From NCBI GenBank assembly GCA_947444195.1, contig CANEZL010000025.1:1-64000 (forward strand): a DNA stretch of 64,000 nt, read 5' to 3'. Shown here in pieces: positions 27,172 to 38,409 of this stretch. The position numbers and the translations under genes were made by a program. The stretch comes from Methylobacteriaceae bacterium (GTDB lineage: Bacteria > Pseudomonadota > Alphaproteobacteria > Rhizobiales > Beijerinckiaceae). The first letter of the stretch is position 1, and every line of letters starts with the position of its first letter. The notes under the pieces were generated by a model. It did no database searches. It was not told the origin of the DNA and saw only the letters and a program-made list of their open reading frames with translations.

Positions 27172-27290
27172 ATCTCCCCCCCCCCCTTGCGGGGAGGGGA
27201 TCAAGGGGTGGGGGTGCTTCAGGACGCGGCGTCGCGGTGCCACCTGCGCCACCCCCACCCCCGGCCCCTCCCCGCAAGGGGGAGGGGAGG
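27172..27290. repeat. dispersed palindromic repeat family A, copy 3
   Basis: Begins a few bases after the yeaH stop (CTCCCCCCCCCCCTTGCGGGGAGGGG ... GTCGCGGTGCCACCTGCGCCACCCCCACCCCCGGCCCCTCCCCGCAAGGGGGAGG) and ends 22 bases before the spoVR start, so it fills the yeaH-spoVR junction. In the mRNA it would fold into a very stable hairpin. Confidence 0.85.
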
Positions 27291-27312
27291 CGCTGTCGAG
27301 GAGAACGGCCAG

Positions 27313-28884
27313 ATGGTGACCAGCCTGAACCGCCCGAGGATCCAGCCGGTCAGGTCCGGCGAGCCCCTGTTCACGGGCAACGACTGGGATTTCGACACCA
27401 TCCGCCGCATCCACGACGCCTGCGAGGCCGTGGCGGGGCCGGAACTCGGCCTGTCCTGGTACCCGAACCAGATCGAGATCATCACCGCCGAGCAGATGCT
27501 CGACGCCTATGCCTCGATCGGCATGCCGCTGTTCTACAAGCACTGGTCCTTCGGCAAGCACTTCGCCCAGCACGAGGCCAGCTACCGGCGCGGCCTGATG
27601 GGGCTCGCCTACGAGATCGTCATCAACTCGGATCCGTGCATCTCCTACGTGATGGAGGAGAACACGGCCACGATGCAGACCCTCGTGATCGCCCACGCCG
27701 CCTTCGGCCACAACCACTTCTTCAAGAACAACTATCTCTTCCGCCAGTGGACGGATGCGGAGGGCATCCTCGACTATCTCGACTTCGCCAAGGGCTTCAT
27801 CAGCCGCTGCGAGGAGCGGCACGGCCATCAGGCGGTGGAGCAGGTGCTGGACGCCGCCCACGCCCTGATGAGCCAGGGGGTGCACCGCTATCCCCGCAAG
27901 AAGCGCCCCGACCTCGCCTCGGAACAGCGGCGCGAGCGCGAGCGCATCGAGCACGGCGAGCAGATCTACAACGACCTCTGGCGGACCCTGCCGGCCAAGC
28001 AGGGCGCCGCCCGCACCGACGCGGCGGCCGAGCGCAGGCGGGCGCTCCTCGAACTGCCGCAGGAGAACATCCTCTACTTCCTGGAGAAGGTCGCCCCGCG
28101 CCTGCGCCCCTGGCAGCGGGAGATCCTGCGCATCGTCCGCCTCGTGGCGCAGTATTTCTATCCCCAGCGCCAGACCAAGGTGATGAACGAGGGCTGCGCC
28201 ACCTACGTCCACTACCGGATCATGAACGCGCTGTCGGAGAAGGGGCAGATCGGCGAGGCGGCCTACCTCGAATTCCTGCAATCCCACACCAACGTCATCC
28301 GCCAGCCGACCTACGACGACCGCACCTATGGCGGCCACAACCCCTACGCGATCGGCTTCGCGATGATGCAGGACATCGCCCGCATCGTGGAGCAGCCCAC
28401 CGCCGAGGACCGCCAGTGGTTCCCCGAGATCGCAGGCCAGGGCGACGCCATGGGCGTGCTGCGCGATTGCTGGGAGAACTACCGCGACGAGAGCTTCATC
28501 GCCCAGTTCCTCTCACCGAAGCTGATGCGCGACCTGCGCCTGTTCCACGTGGTCGACGACCCCGACGAGCCGGACCTGCGCGTGGCCGCGATCCACGACG
28601 AGCGCGGCTACCGCAAGATGCGCCGCGCCTTCGCCCGCCAGTACGACGTGGCTTGGCTCGATCCCGACATCGAGGTGGTGGACGTGGACCTGGAGGGAGA
28701 CCGCCGCCTGATCCTGCACCACAAGGCGCTCAACCGGATCACGCTCCAGAAGGAGGATGCGGGCCGCGTGCTCCAGCACCTCGCCGACCTCTGGGGCTAC
28801 GACGTGGTGCTGAAGGAGGTCGATCCCGCGAGCGGCGCGGTGCTCGCCGAGCACCACGCGAGCACGCGGCCGATCTTCTTCTGA
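27313..28884 (+). CDS. spoVR: SpoVR-family protein
   Basis: 523 residues. Characteristic SpoVR motifs are WDFDTIRRIHDACEAVA, LSWYPNQIEIITAEQMLDAY, HWSFGKHFAQHE and EIVINSDPCISYVMEENTATMQTLVIAHAAFGHNHFFKNN, with the histidine-rich core complete. It belongs to the YcgB group that accompanies YeaG/YeaH in proteobacteria; the biochemical activity is unknown. The ATG at 27313 is preceded by GAGGAGAACGG. The longer track ORF reads through repeat A3 and was rejected. Confidence 0.95.
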   Translation: MVTSLNRPRIQPVRSGEPLFTGNDWDFDTIRRIHDACEAVAGPELGLSWYPNQIEIITAEQMLDAYASIGMPLFYKHWSFGKHFAQHEASYRRGLMGLAYEIVINSDPCISYVMEENTATMQTLVIAHAAFGHNHFFKNNYLFRQWTDAEGILDYLDFAKGFISRCEERHGHQAVEQVLDAAHALMSQGVHRYPRKKRPDLASEQRRERERIEHGEQIYNDLWRTLPAKQGAARTDAAAERRRALLELPQENILYFLEKVAPRLRPWQREILRIVRLVAQYFYPQRQTKVMNEGCATYVHYRIMNALSEKGQIGEAAYLEFLQSHTNVIRQPTYDDRTYGGHNPYAIGFAMMQDIARIVEQPTAEDRQWFPEIAGQGDAMGVLRDCWENYRDESFIAQFLSPKLMRDLRLFHVVDDPDEPDLRVAAIHDERGYRKMRRAFARQYDVAWLDPDIEVVDVDLEGDRRLILHHKALNRITLQKEDAGRVLQHLADLWGYDVVLKEVDPASGAVLAEHHASTRPIFF

Positions 28885-28930
28885 CGCGCGGCGCCCGGCC
28901 CCGCGAAGGGAGCGGCGGCCGCGGCGGGCT

Positions 28931-29030
28931 GGAGCACGATGCGGGGAAGCGGAACCCGGTCTTCCGGATTCATCCTGCGACCACGAGAGGATGGAGCGGG
29001 CTGATGTTTCCGTGGAGATGCGGCAGGCCC
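28931..29030. repeat. dispersed repeat family B, copy 1
   Basis: GGAGCACGATGCG...GGAA.CCGGTCTTCCGGATTCATCCTGCGACCACGAGAGGATGGAGC...TTTCCGTGGA... matches the copies at 31573 (reverse) and 39682 over about 100 bases. Confidence 0.75.
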
Positions 29031-29135
29031 TAGCGCATCGTCCCGAAAGGTGGTTGCCGGCTTTCGGAAAAGGACGATGTCAAATCAACAGCCTAGCGCA
29101 TCGCCCTGGATCCGATTTCCAGGACGATGCGCTAG
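29031..29135. repeat. dispersed repeat family B2 with inverted ends
   Basis: CTAGCGCATCGTCC at the left and GGACGATGCGCTAG at the right form a 14-base inverted repeat around a unit that shares CCCGAAAGGTGGTTGCCGG with the partial copy at 5000-5044. The right end provides the stop codon of the TPR gene at 29132. Confidence 0.75.
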
Positions 29136-29941
29136 CCCGGCCGGCCGGGGCGCTCGGCCGGCTTGCGGCCGGACTTCTCGGCGGCCTCGATGGCCTTCCA
29201 GCGGTTCGGCTGGGCGACGAGGGCGCGCAGGGAGGCCACGTTCGCCTCGGCCTCGGCGGGCGGCATGTCCTTGCGCAGCACCGCCTCCGCCTCGGGGAAG
29301 CGGCCCTTCAGCCCCAGCACCATGGCGAGGTTGGCGCGCACCCGCGCGTCGGCGCCCGGCTGCTCGGCGGCCCGGCGCAGGGTCGCCTCGGCGGTGTCGA
29401 GCTGGCGGGCGAGCATGTAGGACAGGCCGAGATTGGACAGGACCGCCGGCTCGTTCGGGCGGATCTTCAGCGCGGCCTCGTAGAAGCCCTGCGCGCGGGC
29501 GTGGTCGCCCATCTGGTCCGCCGCCGAGCCCTGCGCGGAGAGGATGCGCCAGTCGGGCTGCGAGGGGGAATGGGCGTTCTGCAGGACCTCCTGCGCCTCC
29601 TGGAAGCGGCCGACCTCCACCAGGGACTTGCCGTAGGCGCCGAGGAGAACCTGATTGCGCGGGCTGCGCAGGGCCGCCTGCTGCAGCACGGCCGTGGCCT
29701 GCGTCCGCTGGTCGGTGGCGCGCAGGGCCTGGGCGTAGCGCATGGCCGTGGCGGCGTCCCCCGGATTGTCGGCGTAGCGCTTGGCGAGGCTCTCCACCTC
29801 GCGCCGGTCCACCTGCGGGCCGGACAGGCCGATCGAGCCCGTGGTCTCGGGCGAGCGCATCTGGCAGGCGCCGAGGCCGAGCCCGACCAGCGCGCAGGCG
29901 AGGATGCGGCCGAGGCCGCCGCGGCGAGGGGCCGTGTTCAT
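29132..29941 (-). CDS. TPR lipoprotein, TadD-like
   Basis: 269 residues from ATG 29941 (GGAGCG upstream). A lipoprotein signal with lipobox LGLGAC is followed by about four tetratricopeptide repeats (VLLGAYGKSLVEVGRFQEAQEVLQ, RILSAQGSAADQMGDHARAQGFYEAAL, AVLSNLGLSYMLARQLDTAEATLRRA, VRANLAMVLGLKGRFPEAEAVLRK). The architecture is that of TadD, the outer-membrane-lipoprotein pilotin of Tad pili, but no other Tad genes are adjacent. Its last codons come from the B2 repeat edge, so the C-terminus may have been trimmed or replaced. Confidence 0.8.
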   Translation of the reverse strand: MNTAPRRGGLGRILACALVGLGLGACQMRSPETTGSIGLSGPQVDRREVESLAKRYADNPGDAATAMRYAQALRATDQRTQATAVLQQAALRSPRNQVLLGAYGKSLVEVGRFQEAQEVLQNAHSPSQPDWRILSAQGSAADQMGDHARAQGFYEAALKIRPNEPAVLSNLGLSYMLARQLDTAEATLRRAAEQPGADARVRANLAMVLGLKGRFPEAEAVLRKDMPPAEAEANVASLRALVAQPNRWKAIEAAEKSGRKPAERPGRPG

Positions 29942-30059
29942 GCAACGCTCCGAACGGGACCGAGGGCCGCCATGCGGCACAGGGCCAGGCCACGGTGGTA
30001 GAGCGTTAACCCTAACCGGCCGTTAAGCTGCCCCGACGCGCTGAGGACACCGCACGCCC

Positions 30060-31460
30060 ATGATCGACACGCCCGCCGAGACCGCCCCCGCGCTCCTGCC
30101 CGCCGGCACGCCGGGCATTCCCGTCAGCCTCGTGGCCGCGGACCGCTGGGAGGCGGTGGAGGCCGGGCTGACCCCGCCGGAGCGCGCCTTCGCCGGGGCG
30201 ACGGGCTTCGCCCCGAAGGCCGGCCGGATCGCGCTCCTGCCGGCGCCCGATGGCGGCCTCGGGCGCGTGCTGTTCGGCCTCGGGGACGTGGCGGGGCCGG
30301 GCCACGACCGCCTGCTGGCCGGCAAGCTGCCGGGTCTCCTGCCTCCTGGAACCTACCGGATCGAGGGCGCCGCCGAGCCCGGCACCGCCGCTCTCGCCTG
30401 GCTGATGGGCGCCTACGGCTTCCGCCGCTACCGGACCGCGCCCCCGGAGGCCCCGCGCCTCGTGGCGCCGGACGGCGTCGACGCCGACGAGACCGGCCGC
30501 ATCGCCGCGGCGGTGGCGCGGGGGCGCGACCTCATCAACACCCCGGCCAACGATCTCGGGCCGGCCGAGATCGAGGCCGCCGTGCGCGCCGTCGCCGCCC
30601 GGCACGGCGCGACGGTGCAGGTGACGGAGGGCGCTGCGCTGGCCGAGGGCTTCCCCCTCGTCCACGCGGTCGGCGCCGCCTCCGCCCGGCCCCCGCGCCT
30701 GATCGACCTCGCCTGGGGACCGGACGAGGCGCCGCGCGTGACCCTGGTGGGCAAGGGCGTGGCCTTCGACACGGGCGGGCTCGACATCAAGCCGTCGGCC
30801 GGCATGCTGCTGATGAAGAAGGACATGGGCGGGGCCGCCGTCGCCCTCGCGGTGGCCGACATGGCGATGGGCGCCCGCCTCGGCCTGCGCCTGCGCCTCC
30901 TGATCCCCGCCGTGGAGAACGCCGTCTCCGGCAACGCCTTCCGCCCCGGCGACGTGCTGGCGAGCCGCGCGGGCCTGCGGGTCGAGATCGGCAACACCGA
31001 TGCCGAGGGGCGCCTGATCCTCGCCGACGCCCTGGCGCTCGCCGATGCCGAGGATCCGGCCCTGCTCCTCGACTTCGCGACCCTGACCGGGGCGGCCCGC
31101 GTGGCCCTGGGGCCCGACCTGCCGGCCTTCTTCACCGACGACGACGGGCTCGCCGCCGAGATCGCCGCGGCCGGTGCCGCCGCGATCGATCCGGTCTGGC
31201 GCCTGCCCCTGCACCCGCCCTACGCGAGCCTGCTCGATTCGAAGGTGGCCGACCTCAACAACGTCTCGGGCGGCCCCTTCGCGGGGGCCATCACCGCGGC
31301 CCTGTTCCTGCGCCGCTTCGCCCCGCGGACGCGGGCGCACGCCCATTTCGACCTCTACGGCTGGAACCCATCCACGAAGCCGGGCCGGCCGGAGGGCGGC
31401 GAGGTGCAGGCCGCGCGCCTCGCCTACGCGCTGCTGAAGGCGCGCTATCCCGCCCGGTGA
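30060..31460 (+). CDS. leucyl aminopeptidase family protein (M17)
   Basis: 466 residues. The M17 C-terminal catalytic domain shows the two metal/active-site motifs VTLVGKGVAFDTGGLDIKPSAGMLLMKKDMGGAA and the diagnostic NTDAEGRLILADAL; the N-terminal half is the variable macro-like domain. The protein belongs to the short alphaproteobacterial leucyl-aminopeptidase-like group. Cytoplasmic peptide turnover is expected. Divergent from the TPR lipoprotein gene; single gene. Confidence 0.93.
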   Translation: MIDTPAETAPALLPAGTPGIPVSLVAADRWEAVEAGLTPPERAFAGATGFAPKAGRIALLPAPDGGLGRVLFGLGDVAGPGHDRLLAGKLPGLLPPGTYRIEGAAEPGTAALAWLMGAYGFRRYRTAPPEAPRLVAPDGVDADETGRIAAAVARGRDLINTPANDLGPAEIEAAVRAVAARHGATVQVTEGAALAEGFPLVHAVGAASARPPRLIDLAWGPDEAPRVTLVGKGVAFDTGGLDIKPSAGMLLMKKDMGGAAVALAVADMAMGARLGLRLRLLIPAVENAVSGNAFRPGDVLASRAGLRVEIGNTDAEGRLILADALALADAEDPALLLDFATLTGAARVALGPDLPAFFTDDDGLAAEIAAAGAAAIDPVWRLPLHPPYASLLDSKVADLNNVSGGPFAGAITAALFLRRFAPRTRAHAHFDLYGWNPSTKPGRPEGGEVQAARLAYALLKARYPAR

Positions 31461-31572
31461 CGGCGGGGGCGCGAGACGTCTCGGAGGCGGAGGCAGGGGA
31501 GCGGCTCCTGCGCGGCCACGGCCCGCATGGCGGATCCACCGGCCCGCGCGGAAGCCCCATCCAAATCCCGCC

Positions 31573-31672
31573 GGAGCATGCTGCTTTTCCACGGAAACGG
31601 CATGCTCTATCTCTCTGTAATCGAACGATGATTTCTGAAAATCGGATTCCACTTTTCCGCATCGTGCTCTAG
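31573..31672. repeat. dispersed repeat family B, copy 2 (reversed)
   Basis: Reverse complement reads CTAGAGCACGATGCGGAAAAGTGGAATCCGATTTTCAGAAATCATCGTTCG..GAGATAGAGCATG...GTGGAAAAGCAGCATGCTCC, aligning along its length with the copy at 39682. Confidence 0.8.
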
Positions 31673-31708
31673 CCCGACGCGGCCGAGCTCGACGGTTGAG
31701 AAAGCCGA

Positions 31709-31744
31709 CACTCAGGATTATAGCATATGCTATAATCCTGAGTG
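31709..31744. promoter_or_regulatory. perfect 36-bp palindrome, candidate Zur operator
   Basis: CACTCAGGATTATAGCATATGCTATAATCCTGAGTG is its own reverse complement over 36 bases. It contains TATAAT (31731-31736), a consensus -10 box, and ends 8 bases before the receptor start codon. An AT-rich dyad overlapping the promoter of a ZnuD-like receptor suggests a Fur-family repressor site, with Zur the likeliest; the factor is inferred. Confidence 0.6.
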
Positions 31745-31752
31745 AGACGTCC

Positions 31753-33945
31753 ATGACCATGCCTGATGCCTACGGTTTAGCAGGTCCTTCACGAGACGAT
31801 CCGCCCGCTGCCGCCGCGCGCGGGCGCGTCCTGGCTCGGCTCCTGCTGGCCGGCTCGTGCGTCGCCGCCGGGCTGATCGCGTCGCGGGGGGCCGCGGCCC
31901 AGGAGATCGTCGCCCTCGACGAGATCAGCGTCACCAGCCCGAGCCCGATCCAGCAGAGGGGCGTCGCCGAGGCGCGGCTGCCGACCGGCCTCCTGCCGGT
32001 GGCCACCGACACGTTCTCCCCCGTCACGGTGGTGACGGGGGAGCAGATCGCCCGCGATCAGCCGCGGACGCTCGGCGACGCCCTGCTCGACCGCCCCGGG
32101 ATCGCGTCCACCACCTACGCGCCGGGGGCGGCCTCCCGCCCCATCATCCGCGGCCTCGACAACGCCCGGGTGCGCATCCAGGAGAACGGCCTGTCCAACG
32201 GGGGCGTGACCGACCTCGGCGAGGACCACGCCGTGCCGATCAACCCGCTGACCGCGAGCCGCATCGAGGTGATCCGCGGCCCCGCGACCCTGCGCTACGG
32301 CTCGGGCGCCATCGGCGGGGTCGTCTCGGCCGAGAACAACCGCGTGCCGACCTCGATCCCCGTTCGCGGCATCCAGGGGCAGGTCACGACCGGCTACACC
32401 GGCGTCGACAACGGCAGGCTCGGCGCGGCCACGGTCGATGCCGGCATGGACGGCATCGCGGTCCATGCGGACGGTTTCGGGACGGCTTCGGACAGCTACG
32501 CCATCCCCGGCGGCATCCAGCCCAACTCGGCCGCGGCCACGCAGGGGGGTGCCTTCGGCCTCTCGGCGATCGGCGCGCGCGGCTTCGTCGGCATCGCCTA
32601 CGACCGCTACGACGCGCGCTACCAGATTCCCGGCGGTGCCGCGGCCCGGGAGCGCGCCTTCCTGGACCCGCGCCAGGACCGGGTCGTGTCGCGAGGCGAG
32701 TATCGCCCCCTCGCGGGGCCGATCGAGGTCGTCCGCTACTGGGCCGGCTACTCGGTGTTCCGGCACGACGAGACCGTGCTGGGGCCGACGGGCGGGTTCG
32801 AGGTCGGCGCGACCTTCAAGAACCGCGAGGGCGAGGCGCGGATCGAGGCGCAGCACGTCCCGGTCACGACGGATCTCGGCGTGCTCACGGGCGCCCTCGG
32901 CGTGCAGACCGGCCGGCGCGTCACCAACACCCTGGGCGAGAGCTTCCTGCCGCAGACGGATTCGCGCGCCGACGCCCTCTTCCTCTTCGAGGAACTCGCG
33001 GTGGGGAACGGGCTGCGGCTCCAGGCCGCCGGGCGCATCGAGGGCGCCCGCGTCAACGGCGTCGCGGCCCGGTTCCCGAGCGGCTACCTGCCGATTCCGG
33101 GGGCGGGCGAGCCCCTGCGGTTCGGTCTGACCCGCCGCTTCGCCCCCAGGAGCGCCAGCCTCGGCGCCCTGCAGGATCTGCCCTTCGACCTCGTGGGCAG
33201 CGTGAACGCCTCCTATGTCGAGCGCGCGCCCACCGGCTACGAGCTCTACTCGCAGGGTCCGCACGAGGCCACCAACACGTTCGAGATCGGCGACCCGTTC
33301 CTGCGGCTGGAGCGGGCGCGGACGGTGGAGATGAGCATCCGCCGGGCGGCCGGGCCCCTGCGTCTCGACGCGACCGGGTTCTACACGCGCTATACGGGCT
33401 TCATCGCCAAGCGCGAGACCGGGATCCTGTGCGGGGAGACCTTCGGCACCTGCGGCGTGGAGACCGCGGATCGCCAGATCGTCTACACGCAGCGCAACGC
33501 CGTCTTCTACGGGGCCGAGATCATCGGGCAGTACGACGCGATTCCCCTGGGCGACGGCTTCCTCGGCGTCGAGGGCCAGTTCGACGCCGTGCGCGCCACG
33601 TTCGACGACGGCACGAACGTGCCGCGCATCCCGCCCTACCGGGTCGGCGGCGGCGTGTACCTGCGCGCGGACGGCTGGTTCGCCCGGGTCAACCTGCTGC
33701 ACGCCTTCGCGCAGGACCGGTTCGGCACCTTCGACACGCCGACGCCGGGCTACGACGATCTGCGGGCGGAACTGAGCTACACCACGCCCCTCGACCGGGC
33801 GGCCTACGGCGCCGAGGAGATGACCCTGAGCCTCCAGGCCCGCAACCTCCTCGACGCCGACATCCGCAACGCGGCCTCGTTCAAGAAGGACGAGATTCTG
33901 CTGCCCGGACGCAACCTGCGCGCGTCCCTGACGATCCGCTTCTGA
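31753..33945 (+). CDS. TonB-dependent outer-membrane receptor, ZnuD-like
   Basis: 730 residues from ATG 31753, or the in-frame ATG at 31759. A signal peptide (to GAAAQE) is followed by the plug domain at about 40-160 with VTVVTGEQIARDQPRTLGDALLDRPGI and IEVIRGPATLRYGSGAIGGVVSAENNRVP, then a beta-barrel ending in the outer-membrane C-terminal signal SLTIRF. The plug pattern (ENGLSNGGVTDLGEDHAVPINPLTASRIEVIRGP) resembles ZnuD-type zinc receptors rather than siderophore receptors. No CIRCE-like or heme motif is visible. The palindrome at the start suggests metal-dependent control. Confidence 0.88.
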   Translation: MTMPDAYGLAGPSRDDPPAAAARGRVLARLLLAGSCVAAGLIASRGAAAQEIVALDEISVTSPSPIQQRGVAEARLPTGLLPVATDTFSPVTVVTGEQIARDQPRTLGDALLDRPGIASTTYAPGAASRPIIRGLDNARVRIQENGLSNGGVTDLGEDHAVPINPLTASRIEVIRGPATLRYGSGAIGGVVSAENNRVPTSIPVRGIQGQVTTGYTGVDNGRLGAATVDAGMDGIAVHADGFGTASDSYAIPGGIQPNSAAATQGGAFGLSAIGARGFVGIAYDRYDARYQIPGGAAARERAFLDPRQDRVVSRGEYRPLAGPIEVVRYWAGYSVFRHDETVLGPTGGFEVGATFKNREGEARIEAQHVPVTTDLGVLTGALGVQTGRRVTNTLGESFLPQTDSRADALFLFEELAVGNGLRLQAAGRIEGARVNGVAARFPSGYLPIPGAGEPLRFGLTRRFAPRSASLGALQDLPFDLVGSVNASYVERAPTGYELYSQGPHEATNTFEIGDPFLRLERARTVEMSIRRAAGPLRLDATGFYTRYTGFIAKRETGILCGETFGTCGVETADRQIVYTQRNAVFYGAEIIGQYDAIPLGDGFLGVEGQFDAVRATFDDGTNVPRIPPYRVGGGVYLRADGWFARVNLLHAFAQDRFGTFDTPTPGYDDLRAELSYTTPLDRAAYGAEEMTLSLQARNLLDADIRNAASFKKDEILLPGRNLRASLTIRF

Positions 33946-34153
33946 GGCGATTCGTACTTGGCCCATTCGGCCGCTTCGGTGCGGCAGGCGCTTCCCGTCT
34001 CGTGCGAGCGGCAGGGTTCACACGAGGCGTGGGCCCGCATGCCTTCGCTGTCCCCACGGGGGAGGGGGGAGGCGGGGACGAGCGCCCGGAATGCGTGGAA
34101 GCACCGGCCCTGCGGGGAAGGCCTGCAATCCATCTGCGCGGGTGTCGCGCACC

Positions 34154-35326
34154 TCAGCCCGCCTCCCGCAGGGGCAGGCCCGTCTCCACCAGCCGGGCCC
34201 AGAACGAGGCGCCGATCGGGCCGGCCGCGTCGTTGAAGTCGTAGTGGGGGTGGTGGAGGGCGGCGCTGTCGCCGTTGCCGATGAACAGGTAGGCGCCGGG
34301 GCGGCGCCCGAGCATGTAGGAGAAATCCTCCGCCGCCATCATCGGCGCCACGTCGCGCTCGACATGGGCCTCGCCCACGAGGCCCGCGGCCACGTCCGCC
34401 ATGAAGCGGGCCTCGGCCGGATCGTTCTCGGTGACGGGGTAGCTCGATCCGAAATCGGTGGTGCCCTGGGCGCCGAACGCGGCGGCGACGCCGGAGACCA
34501 GGGCGGCGATGCGCGCCTTGACGAGGTCGCGCACCTCCTGGGACAGGGCCCGCACGGTGCCGCGCAGGATCACGGTCTGCGGCAGCACGTTGAACGCCTC
34601 GCCCGCCTCCAGCGCGCAGACCGAGACCACCGCCGATTGCAGGGGATCGAGGTTGCGCGACACGATCGATTGCAGGGCGATGACCACGTGGCTCGCCGCC
34701 ACCACGCTGTCCACCGTGTGCTGGGGCAGGGCGGCGTGGCCCCCCCGGCCCTCGACCGTGATGGTGAAGCGGTCGGTGGAGGCCATGATCGGGCCGGGCC
34801 GGATCGCGAACCGGCCGAGGGGAAGGCCGGGGATGTTGTGCATGCCGTAGACCGCCTCGATGCCGAAGCGCTCCATCAGCCCGTCCTCGACCATGGCCTC
34901 GCCGCCGCCGCCGCCTTCCTCGGCGGGCTGGAAGATCAGCACGGCCTGCCCGTCGAAGTCGCGGGTCTCGGCGAGGTAGCGGGCGGCGCCCAGCAGCATC
35001 GCCGTGTGCCCGTCATGGCCGCAGGCATGCATCCGGTTGGGAACGCGCGAGCGGTAGGGCAGGTCGCGCACCTCCCGGATCGGCAGGGCGTCCATGTCGG
35101 CGCGCAGGCCGATGGCGCGGTTCGAGGCGCCGCCCCGGATCACCCCCACCACGCCGGTGCGGCCGATGCCGGTGACCACCGCGTCGCAGCCGAAGGCCGT
35201 GAGCTTGTCGGCGACGAAGCCCGCCGTGCGCTCCACGTCGTAGAGGAGTTCGGGATGGGCATGCAGGTCCTGCCGCCAGGCGGCGATCTCGTCGGCGAAG
35301 GCCTGAATCCGGTCGATGACGGGCAT
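34154..35326 (-). CDS. M20-family amidohydrolase (HipO-like aminoacylase)
   Basis: 390 residues. M20D signatures: RQDLHAHPELLYDVERTA near the start, ANRMHACGHDGHTAMLLGAARYL with the metal-binding C-G-H-D-G-H-T, and QPAEEGGGGGEAMVEDGLM with the catalytic glutamate pair. Members cleave N-acyl amino acids such as hippurate. Cytoplasmic, single gene. It runs towards the TonB receptor and upstream of the cueR gene there are 62 bases, so it is not obviously part of the copper operon. Confidence 0.93.
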   Translation of the reverse strand: MPVIDRIQAFADEIAAWRQDLHAHPELLYDVERTAGFVADKLTAFGCDAVVTGIGRTGVVGVIRGGASNRAIGLRADMDALPIREVRDLPYRSRVPNRMHACGHDGHTAMLLGAARYLAETRDFDGQAVLIFQPAEEGGGGGEAMVEDGLMERFGIEAVYGMHNIPGLPLGRFAIRPGPIMASTDRFTITVEGRGGHAALPQHTVDSVVAASHVVIALQSIVSRNLDPLQSAVVSVCALEAGEAFNVLPQTVILRGTVRALSQEVRDLVKARIAALVSGVAAAFGAQGTTDFGSSYPVTENDPAEARFMADVAAGLVGEAHVERDVAPMMAAEDFSYMLGRRPGAYLFIGNGDSAALHHPHYDFNDAAGPIGASFWARLVETGLPLREAG

Positions 35327-35387
35327 GGGACACGCGGTTGGGAGCTTGGCTGGGTCGGCAGGAGCAAACAGGGGGCCAGCCCGTCCG

Positions 35388-35869
35388 TCAACGCGCCTTG
35401 CGGGCGATGTCGCGGGCGATGCGGCCCGTCTCGTCCGCGAGCCGCCGCCGGCGGCGCGCCGGGGGCGGGGCGGCCTCGGCGGCGAGGTCGTCGAGGATCG
35501 GGCAATCGGGCCGCCCGTCGCCGCAGCAGGTCCGGGCGAGGTGCTCCAGGCTGCGGGCCATGCCCTCCAGTTCCGCGATCCGCTGGCGGAGTTCGCCGAC
35601 CTGGGCCAGCGCCAGGGCCTTCACCGCCGCGCTCGGGCGCGCCCGGTCGTGCCACAGGGCGAGCAGTTCGCCGATCGCCTCGACGCCGAAGCCGAGATCC
35701 CGTGCCCGGCGGATGAAGCGCAGGGCGTGCAGGTCCGCCGGGCCGTAATGGCGGTAGCCGGCTTCGGAGCGCGGCGCCGGCGGCAGCAGGCCGGTCTCCT
35801 CGTACCAGCGGATCATCTTGGCCGAGACGCCGGTCCGCCGCGCCGCCTCGCCGATGGTGACCGTGCCGC

Positions 35870-35873
<4 letters not shown>
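35388..35873 (-). CDS. cueR: copper-responsive MerR regulator (CueR/HmrR type)
   Basis: 161 residues. The MerR helix-turn-helix is VTIGEAARRTGVSAKMIRWYEETGLLPPAPRSEAGYRHYGPADLHAL, and the Cu(I) site CCGDGRPDCP has the C-x7-C spacing of CueR. The C-terminus is longer and more basic than E. coli CueR, as in rhizobial HmrR proteins. Its start overlaps the copA stop (ATGA), so copA and cueR are one operon. It should activate the copA promoter at the operator at 38374. Confidence 0.93.
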
Positions 35874-38359
<2,486 letters not shown>

Positions 38360-38373
38360 GCCCACTGATGTGG

Positions 38374-38394
38374 ACCTTCCCATCATGGGAAGGT
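38374..38394 (-). promoter_or_regulatory. CueR operator / copA promoter
   Basis: ACCTTCCCAT C ATGGGAAGGT is a palindrome with a single central base, matching the CueR/HmrR box ACCTTCC...GGAAGGT. On the minus strand TTGACC (38396-38391) is a good -35 and a weak -10 (ACATCA) follows after 19 bases, the long spacer of MerR-activated promoters. It is 14 bases upstream of the copA start. Confidence 0.88.
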
Positions 38395-38409
38395 CAAGGG
38401 CTGCGCCGG

